Assembly (NCBI GenBank): GCA_964348665.1
Contig: CAYGDP010000027.1
Span: 1-47,622, forward strand
Length of the DNA: 47,622 nt
Direction: 5' to 3'
DNA from: CAYGDP01 sp964348665
GTDB lineage: Bacteria > Verrucomicrobiota > Verrucomicrobiia > Palsa-1439 > CAYGDP01
Every line of letters begins with the position of its first letter. The first letter of the stretch is position 1. The position numbers and the translations under genes were made by a program. This document shows positions 41,501-47,622 of this stretch, piece after piece. The notes under the pieces are model-generated. The model made no database searches and was not told the DNA's origin. It was given only the letters and a program-made list of their open reading frames with translations.

Positions 41501-44500
41501 AAGCACTAACCGCAATACACCTTTGACCTTTTCCTCGGGAAACGGCAATCAAGTTCTCATCACCGATTCCGACGCGGGGCCGTGCAATGCCGCCACCAAT
41601 CCTTGCGAGTTTAAGCTCACGGCAACAAACGGGACTGTAAACTTGCCGAGCACGACAGGTTTGACTCTGACCGCAGGCGCCAATAATTCCGCCACGTTTA
41701 CTTACACCGGCACGTTTTTCGCAATGAATAACGCGATGAACGGCTTGGTTTTCACACCCACAACGAATTTCACTGGCACTGCCACGATCGTTATCGAATC
41801 AAACGACAATGGCAATTCCGGTACCGGCGGCGCCCTTACCGACACCGATACCATCACCATTACGGTCAATGGCGCCAATGCCGCGCCCGTCAATACTGTC
41901 CCCAGCGCGCAGACAACCGGCGAGGACACAAGCGAGACTTTTTCGAGCGGCAATGGCAATCAAATCTCCGTGGCCGACACCGACGGTTGCAGTGCTACCG
42001 TGCAGGTCCAACTGACTGTTACCAACGGCACGATCACGTACCCCGATACCACCGGCCTAACGCTGATCGCCGGCACGAATGGGACGACCACCGTGACGTA
42101 TGAAGCCAGTGTCGCGACACTGAACACCCGCCTCAATGGCATCATTTTTGCGCCAACGGCGGCTTTCACCGGCTCCGCCACACTGACTATCATTACGACC
42201 GATTCAGCGGGCGGTTGCACCGGCGGCGCTCTTTCCGACACCGACACCGTAGCCATCACAGTCACTCCCGTCAACGACCCGCCAGTTAACAATCTTCCCG
42301 CGGCTCCAAGTGTGAACGAGGACGCCGTGCTCACCCTGTCTGGCGCGGGCGCAATCAGCATTGCCGATGTGGATGTTGGTACCGGCCAAATGGAAGTAAC
42401 GCTCGCCACTGGAGGCATCGGCGGGACAATGACGTTGAGCGGCACGACAGGCCTCACGTTCACAGCCGGTACCGGCGCCGGTGACACGACGATGACTTTC
42501 CTCGGCGTCCTCACCGACATCAACACTGCGCTTAACGGCATGACTTACACACCGCCGTCCAACACATCCGGCACTGCCAGTATCATCATTACGACCAATG
42601 ACAACGGCAACACGGGTAGTGGCGGTGCACTCACCGATACCGATACACTCTCGATTACCGTCAATGTTCTCAATGACCCTCCCATCAACACCGTCCCAAG
42701 CGCACAATCCACCAACGAAGAGACCAACAAAACGTTCTCCAGTGGTGGCGGGAACCAAATTGCCGTTACCGACGCGGAAGCTGGCGCGGGAGATATTCAG
42801 ACGACCGTCACTGTCACCAGTGGAACACTGGATATTACCTGTGACGGCGGGTTGTTCGCTTGCACAGGCGATACCACGGCGAGCATCTCGTTGACTGGTA
42901 CCATCACTGAAATCAATAACACGCTCAATGGCATGATTTTCGTTCCTGCCTCGAATTTCAGCGGTTCTGTCACGCTCACTGTTGTGACCGACGATCTCGG
43001 CCTGACCGGAGCTCCGGGTCCAATGACCGATACAGATACGGTCGCGATCACGGTGTTTCCCGTCAACGATGCGCCCATTAATTCGTTTCCCGGCGCGGTG
43101 CAGACCGCGGCCGAAGAAGTCGCAAAAGTTTTTTCCACCGGAGGCAGCAACCTGATCTCCATCGCTGACGTGGATGCCGGTGGCGCTTCTGTGGAGGTCA
43201 CGTTGACCGCTGCCAATGGCGCGATTACGCTGAACGGAACTGGCGGGCTGACGTTTTCCGTCGGCGATGGCACGAGTGACGGCACAATGACTTTCACAGG
43301 CACGATCACCAACATCAATACCGCTCTCGACGGGCTAAGCTATCAACCGACGACCAACTTTAACGGAGCGACCACTCTCGTCATTGTCACCAATGATCTT
43401 GGGAATACCGGGCTTGGTGGTCCGCTTTCCGACACCGACACTATCAATCTCAATTTCACTGCGGTGAACGATACACCTGTAAACACCGTCCCCGGTGCGC
43501 AAACGACCGGGGAAAATATCTCGCTCACATTCTCCAGTGCTTTCCCTTCGAATCTCATCTCCATCGCTGATGTTGACGCCGGTGGCAGCGATGTGACAAC
43601 CACCGTCACAGCGACGAATGGCACGGTGGACGTCACCTGCGATGCCGGACTCACCACTTGCTCCGGCGACGGGACGGCAACAGTTACGCTGACGGGCACG
43701 ATTACCGAGGTAAATAGTACGCTCGCCGGCATAAAATATGTTCCAACCGCTGCTTACCTTGGCGCGGCAACGTTGACGATTATCACCAATGACAATGGCA
43801 ACACTGGTGCGGATCCTGGGCTGACAGGTTCCGGAACAGATGAACGCGACACCGACTCCGTCGACATCACAGTTGTCCCTGTAAACGATCCGCCGGTCAA
43901 CACCGTTCCAGTTATTCCAACTTTTCTCGAAGACAATGTTGTTTTCGATACCGTCAGCATCAGCGACCCCGACGCGGGCGTGGCAATTGTTGAATTCAGC
44001 ATGTCAGCCTCCGATGGCACATTGACCCTCGACTGCTCCTCGTTCGCCGGTGGCACATGCGCACCCACGCTGACCTTCAGCCGCGGCGACGGCGCCACTG
44101 ACACTGCGATGACTTTCCGCGGCACGATAGCCAACATCAACACCGCGCTCAACGGCATGAGTTTTACGCCGTCGAGCGATTTCAACAATCTTCAGATCAG
44201 CGATGATCCCTATATCGTGATTGCGACCAACGACCTTGGCAATACTGGCGAAGGTGGTCCGAAGATTGATGCCGATTTCATCATTCTCGATATTCGTCAC
44301 GTGAACGATCCACCTGAACGCACCGCCGGAACGGTCAGCGATCTCACCGTGGCGGAAGACGCCGCTTGTACGACGCTCGGTCTTGGCGCGGTCACCTATG
44401 GCCCCGGAGGTGGCAGCGACGAAAACGCGCAAATTCTCACCATCGAAGTCACTGATGTGCCGCCTGCTGCTCTTGGCACGGTGTACAAAGCGGGCTGTGT

Positions 44501-47500
44501 CACGGCCGTGACGGTGAACGATGCGCTCACACAAGCCGAGTTGCAAGGATTGGTTTTCAAACCCACCGCCAATGCCAGCGGCGGCCCGGAAGCGTTCACT
44601 TGGACGGTCACTGATAACGGCACGACTTACAATCTTGGGACAGGCTTAAATGATCCCGACCCGGAATCCCTGACTGAATCTCTCGACATCACCGTTACAC
44701 CCATCAACGACACGCCTGCCAACACTGTTCCCGGCGCGCAAATCACCGCGAAAAACACCGACCTTGTTTTTTCCACCGCCGATGGAAATCCAATTTCGGT
44801 TGCCGACATTGACGCGGGCAGCAATACGATTGATGTCAGCTTGAGCGTGACCAACGGCGTTCTGATCCTGGCCACGACCACGGGGCTGACATTCCAGGCA
44901 GGGAGCGACAACAGCGCCTCGATGACGATTCGCGGAACGTTGACTGATCTCAACAATGCGCTGAACGGATTGATATATCGTCCCACCGCCGGCTTCGACG
45001 GCGCTGCTACGCTCGATATTACAACCAACGACCGCGGCTTCACTGGCGCCGACCCCGGCACGAGTGGCGGAGCGGCGGACGAGGAAGATGTGAGTTCGAT
45101 TGGAATCACAGTGACACCAACCGCGCCGCCTGTCGTAGACCTGAACGGCCCCGGCGCTGGACGCAACAACTCGGTTACCTTTACTGAAGACGGCGGAGCA
45201 ATAGCCATTACCACTGCCGATGCGACAGTAACCGACGCAGACAGCGCGAATTTGAGTTCGATGGCGATCGTTATTAGCAACCTCCAGGATGGAGCGCTGG
45301 AATCGTTGGCGGCAACGCCTAGCGGAGCAATCTTGGCCGGCGACATTGTGTATACAGCGGGCACCGGAACACTAACAATAACCCGGGACACTACGAAAGC
45401 CGATTATGAAGATGTGTTGCAGACGGTTGTCTATAATAACACTTCTCAAAACCCGAATACCACCGCGCGCTCCGTGACCGTCGTGGCTACCGATAGCGAT
45501 GCTAACTCGAGTGTTGTTCGCACCACCACCGTGACGGTCGTGCGCGTCAACGACGCCCCCGTCAATTCCATTCCCGGCGCCCAAACGACCAATGAAGACA
45601 CTCCAAAGGTAATCGGCACGATCAGCATTGCGGACGTTGACGCGGCTGGCGGATCCATGACCGTAACGTTGAGCGTCAACGACGGCACGTTGAATGTCAA
45701 CGACAGCGTCGCGGGTGGATTGACGGCAGGCGACATCACCAACAACGGTACCGATACCGTGACCTTGAGCGGGACGATCAGCGAGATCAACACAACGCTC
45801 GCCGATGCTGCGGGACTGACGTACTCGCCGAATGGAAATTTTAATGGCGGCGATTCGTTAGTTGTAGTGACAGACGATAATGGCAACACGCCTGCGCCTG
45901 CCGAGAGTGATACTGACACGATTTCCATTACAGTTGATCCTATCAACGACCCGCCCGTTGCGGACTTGAATGGCGGTGGTGGCGGCAGCAATGTGACGGT
46001 GGCGTTCACCGAGCAAACGGCGGAGTTGATTTCCCCATCCGGGACGTTGAGCGATGTGGACGACGCGAACTTGGAATCGCTGACGGCAACGTTGACGGCG
46101 CGTCCGGACGGCGATGGAGTTGAATCACTTTCGCTGAACGCGGTGGCGACAACTGCGGCGAGCGGGGCTGGTTTGACGGTGGGTTACACGCCGGCGACAG
46201 GAGTGCTTTTGATCACGGGAAGCGCAACGAAAGCAACGTACCAAACGATTCTACAGGGAATTCTGTACAACAACACCAGCGACAATCCGAATACGACCGA
46301 TCGGGCGGTGAATGTTGTTACCAACGACGGCGATGACGATAGCAACACGCCCGTCAGCACCATTACCGTGGCGCGAGTTAATGATCCCCCCGTGGCAGAT
46401 GACGAAAGCGCCACAGTCGACGAAGATAGTATCAACAATGTAATCAATGTATTGCCTGGGGACACGGACCCGGAGTTGGATACGTTGACAATTACACTCG
46501 TCAGTAACCCACCCAACGGTACGGCAACCATCGACGACAATGGCACTCCCGGTGATCCGACGGATGATTTCATCCTCTACACACCCGATCTCGGATATTC
46601 CGGGCCGGATTCCTTTACCTACACGATCGACGACGGAAACGGTGGCACAGATACCGGTACGGTCAGTATCACGGTAACGCCGGTCGGCTCCCCTGCCGAT
46701 GCAGTGAACGATAGCGACACGGTCGACGAAGACAGCACCAATAATAGCATTGATGTCTTGGCAAACGATACCGGTGATGCTCCGTTGGAAATTACCTCCG
46801 TGAGCAATCCGCCCGACGGCTCGGCGACCATCGATGATAACGGAACACCGGGCGATACCAGCGATGATTTCATTCGATACACTCCGGATGCCAATTTTTG
46901 CGGGACAGATACTTTTACCTATACTATCGAAGATGCCGATGGTGATACCGACACGGCGACGGTAACGGTGACGGTGACTTGTTTGAACGACCCGCCCAAC
47001 GCGAATGATGACGCGGTAACGGTGGATGAGGATAGTGTGGCGACGGTGATTACGGTGCGGACTAACGACACGATATCGCCGGACACGGGAGAGACCTTGA
47101 CGGTGACGGCGGTGAGTGATCCACCTAACGGGACGGCGGTGGTCAGTGGCGGTGGGACGACGGTGAGTTACACGCCGGACGCGAACTTCTGCGGGACCGA
47201 CACGTTCACGTACACGATCTCTGATGGCAACGGCGGGACGGATACCGCTACTGTCACCGTTACAGTAACTTGTCTCAACGACCCGCCCAACGCGAATGAT
47301 GACGCGGTAACGGTGGATGAGGATAGTGTGGCGACGGTGATTACGGTGCGGACTAACGACACGATATCGCCGGACACGGGAGAGACCTTGACGGTGACGG
47401 CGGTGAGTGATCCACCTAACGGGACGGCGGTGGTCAGTGGCGGTGGGACGACGGTGAGTTACACGCCGGACGCGAACTTCTGCGGGACCGACACGTTCAC

Positions 47501-47622
47501 GTACACGATCTCTGATGGCAACGGCGGGACGGATACCGCTACTGTCACCGTTACAGTAACTTGTCTCAACGACCCGCCCAACGCGAATGATGACGCGGTA
47601 ACGGTGGATGAGGATAGTGTGG
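38520..47622 (+). CDS. Giant repetitive surface protein with cadherin-like/Big-type repeats (3' partial)
   Basis: At least 3034 codons with no stop before the window end. The TTG start (GGGAGA upstream) gives a very basic head (KKRIWPWRW...RKLYGKRARRIAG) and then LRIETLEVRLAPAANLTI, an LEDRLAPA-type motif of exported planctomycete-like proteins. Residues of about 60-330 form a CARDB-like domain (ITWNVVGLDSNDV...VRVANTGDATANNVVAEYFW). About 21 units of 95-140 residues follow, most opening with VNDPPINTVP-type linkers and ending in GNTGSGG-LTDTDTVAITV. The last four or five are Big_9/cadherin-like (NDPPNANDDAVTVDEDS ... FCGTDTFTYTISDGNGGTDTATV). Asp-rich loops suggest calcium binding. It is probably a cell-surface or matrix adhesin. 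The export anchor at the C-terminus lies outside the window. Confidence 0.92.
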   Translation, partial: MKKRIWPWRWPAGKSTSNHRAVARKLYGKRARRIAGAEIFPLRIETLEVRLAPAANLTITPITWNVVGLDSNDVTDGPNRYPAGVRVANTGDATANNVVAEYFWDTANANINLELGSLATQTISSLAAGETQDFYWNVEITRTAAAYDTARRYHVEADSDETTPVSTPVPREIYVEHLVSQARNADLVITGPSTVQVGGTYTWHLTSATSPGGYEQVETFLSFSVDYRIESVFTTYTAPPGASDDKVYADACGFDNDPTHVSPNPIDTYRECIGPIPPEFPGGKAGGIMETDVVITILGSGAVTITGVVYDKSGSSYHYNSDVGSITSSITPTDVPPVAVDDSTTTNEETAVIINVPANDTDPNDNIDLTTVTITSGPSSGGTSVNAVTGAVTYTPSLNFVGTDSFTYTIKDDSGNTSNTATVTITVNPVNDPPINVVPGVQVTPQNVSKTFSSGGSNQVTVTDVDAGTQLVKVTLTVTNGTLTLAGTGSLTFFAGDGTTDTTMTFVGTMTSINTAMNGMTYNPTTNYNGAATLTIVTDDQGNTGSGGALTDTDTVAITVTDVNQPPVNSVPSTQIVPEAGSKVFSTGNGNRITVSDVDALGDDIITTISVPAGQGTFTAVAVLCGSIVGSGTNSITLTCSQSAINSDLDGVTYTAPASMAGNVTVTVVTDDQGNNGTGGAQTDTDTFIIRVAPANSPPVNTVPGSMTTTEDVTLNIATVSVDDPDLVGAEIIQVSISISGGIGGTLTLDGTTGLTFYSGDGTADSSMTFIGTKTNINNALSDMDYIPPANTSGTTTFTIITNDNGNTGSGGPLTDTDSLTVTVNGINDPPINTVPTGAAYAQFVAFNKTIAFSTNNGNLISIADVDAGTTGDPLTVNIDLSGPCDDDAGSDGQFSLAATTGLTFTLGDGTSDQTMTFSGTEAEINVALNGMVVDPNNSTVGVCTVTIITNDNGNTGSGGALSDTDTVDIDVQKTSGGGAHANVGPVNTIPAAQSTNRNTPLTFSSGNGNQVLITDSDAGPCNAATNPCEFKLTATNGTVNLPSTTGLTLTAGANNSATFTYTGTFFAMNNAMNGLVFTPTTNFTGTATIVIESNDNGNSGTGGALTDTDTITITVNGANAAPVNTVPSAQTTGEDTSETFSSGNGNQISVADTDGCSATVQVQLTVTNGTITYPDTTGLTLIAGTNGTTTVTYEASVATLNTRLNGIIFAPTAAFTGSATLTIITTDSAGGCTGGALSDTDTVAITVTPVNDPPVNNLPAAPSVNEDAVLTLSGAGAISIADVDVGTGQMEVTLATGGIGGTMTLSGTTGLTFTAGTGAGDTTMTFLGVLTDINTALNGMTYTPPSNTSGTASIIITTNDNGNTGSGGALTDTDTLSITVNVLNDPPINTVPSAQSTNEETNKTFSSGGGNQIAVTDAEAGAGDIQTTVTVTSGTLDITCDGGLFACTGDTTASISLTGTITEINNTLNGMIFVPASNFSGSVTLTVVTDDLGLTGAPGPMTDTDTVAITVFPVNDAPINSFPGAVQTAAEEVAKVFSTGGSNLISIADVDAGGASVEVTLTAANGAITLNGTGGLTFSVGDGTSDGTMTFTGTITNINTALDGLSYQPTTNFNGATTLVIVTNDLGNTGLGGPLSDTDTINLNFTAVNDTPVNTVPGAQTTGENISLTFSSAFPSNLISIADVDAGGSDVTTTVTATNGTVDVTCDAGLTTCSGDGTATVTLTGTITEVNSTLAGIKYVPTAAYLGAATLTIITNDNGNTGADPGLTGSGTDERDTDSVDITVVPVNDPPVNTVPVIPTFLEDNVVFDTVSISDPDAGVAIVEFSMSASDGTLTLDCSSFAGGTCAPTLTFSRGDGATDTAMTFRGTIANINTALNGMSFTPSSDFNNLQISDDPYIVIATNDLGNTGEGGPKIDADFIILDIRHVNDPPERTAGTVSDLTVAEDAACTTLGLGAVTYGPGGGSDENAQILTIEVTDVPPAALGTVYKAGCVTAVTVNDALTQAELQGLVFKPTANASGGPEAFTWTVTDNGTTYNLGTGLNDPDPESLTESLDITVTPINDTPANTVPGAQITAKNTDLVFSTADGNPISVADIDAGSNTIDVSLSVTNGVLILATTTGLTFQAGSDNSASMTIRGTLTDLNNALNGLIYRPTAGFDGAATLDITTNDRGFTGADPGTSGGAADEEDVSSIGITVTPTAPPVVDLNGPGAGRNNSVTFTEDGGAIAITTADATVTDADSANLSSMAIVISNLQDGALESLAATPSGAILAGDIVYTAGTGTLTITRDTTKADYEDVLQTVVYNNTSQNPNTTARSVTVVATDSDANSSVVRTTTVTVVRVNDAPVNSIPGAQTTNEDTPKVIGTISIADVDAAGGSMTVTLSVNDGTLNVNDSVAGGLTAGDITNNGTDTVTLSGTISEINTTLADAAGLTYSPNGNFNGGDSLVVVTDDNGNTPAPAESDTDTISITVDPINDPPVADLNGGGGGSNVTVAFTEQTAELISPSGTLSDVDDANLESLTATLTARPDGDGVESLSLNAVATTAASGAGLTVGYTPATGVLLITGSATKATYQTILQGILYNNTSDNPNTTDRAVNVVTNDGDDDSNTPVSTITVARVNDPPVADDESATVDEDSINNVINVLPGDTDPELDTLTITLVSNPPNGTATIDDNGTPGDPTDDFILYTPDLGYSGPDSFTYTIDDGNGGTDTGTVSITVTPVGSPADAVNDSDTVDEDSTNNSIDVLANDTGDAPLEITSVSNPPDGSATIDDNGTPGDTSDDFIRYTPDANFCGTDTFTYTIEDADGDTDTATVTVTVTCLNDPPNANDDAVTVDEDSVATVITVRTNDTISPDTGETLTVTAVSDPPNGTAVVSGGGTTVSYTPDANFCGTDTFTYTISDGNGGTDTATVTVTVTCLNDPPNANDDAVTVDEDSVATVITVRTNDTISPDTGETLTVTAVSDPPNGTAVVSGGGTTVSYTPDANFCGTDTFTYTISDGNGGTDTATVTVTVTCLNDPPNANDDAVTVDEDSV
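46991..47572 (+). repeat. Exact 291-bp tandem duplication (97 residues per unit)
   Basis: 46991-47281 and 47282-47572 appear identical base for base, and a third copy begins at 47573 and runs to the window end. Each unit encodes one complete cadherin-like domain. Earlier units in the gene are clearly diverged from these, so this expansion is recent or kept identical by recombination. Confidence 0.92.

Noticed and set aside
38597..47377. Many minus-strand open frames (up to 254 codons) opposite the giant gene
   Set aside because: They are Val/Ser/Pro/Thr-rich mirror images of the Thr/Asp/Gly-rich coding strand and repeat with its domains. None shows an independent domain or start signal.
46991..47622. 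Tandem repeat considered as a CRISPR array
   Set aside because: Units are 291 bp with no spacers, the repeat keeps a coding frame, and each unit is a protein domain.

Overview
The window looks like chromosome from a member of the Planctomycetes-Verrucomicrobia (PVC) group. The main clue is a run of PSCyt1/DUF1549/DUF1553, DUF1501, DUF1592-type and DUF1552 genes, families concentrated in that group. Supporting clues are a prepilin-like protein with FTLVELLVVIAVI and an H-x-DG C-terminus, a Ser/Thr kinase fused to TPRs, secreted proteins with an LExRLAPA-like N-terminal motif, and coding sequences invaded by short palindromic or low-complexity repeats. I favour a Verrucomicrobiota (Pedosphaera-like) or planctomycete source. 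Sequence alone does not decide between them.

Region 1 (1-27 kb) is a same-strand array in which heme-type PSCyt1/DUF1549/DUF1553 proteins alternate with DUF1501 proteins that mostly have Tat-like N-termini (four of each). It ends with a DUF1587/1595/1592/1588/1585 protein followed by a DUF1552 protein. Several junctions overlap by 4 bp (GTGA), implying translational coupling. Two accessory blocks interrupt the alternation. The first (8.6-10.8 kb) holds a PIN toxin/antitoxin pair and a small conserved protein next to a leucine-rich-repeat protein. The second (14.6-16.5 kb) holds a DNA methyltransferase fused to a probable PD-(D/E)xK nuclease and a small minus-strand gene. The second block separates a PSCyt protein from its likely DUF1501 partner. 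Signal peptides of three PSCyt proteins are encoded by a repeat built of AAACTCC/AAACTTC-like units, which in two cases is arranged as a long inverted repeat.

Region 2 (27-38 kb) is mixed housekeeping: a membrane protein, an M50 site-2 protease, thioredoxin reductase, RmuC, a lipoate-ligase-family protein whose gene carries three different repeat insertions, a family-5 solute-binding protein, a low-complexity acidic protein in an operon with a kinase-TPR protein, a prepilin-like protein and a two-TM protein.

Region 3 (37.9-38.3 kb) is the most striking part. A 78-residue SelW-like (Rdx family) gene carries an in-frame UGA in its CxxU redox motif. It is followed 47 bp later by a selenocysteine tRNA gene (anticodon UCA, long variable arm). 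Ordinary gene calling would miss the selenoprotein.

Region 4 (38.5 kb to the end) is a single open frame of at least 3034 codons that starts at a TTG and runs off the window. It encodes a giant surface protein of about 21 cadherin-like/Big-type repeats, and ends in an exact 291-bp tandem duplication whose third copy has begun.
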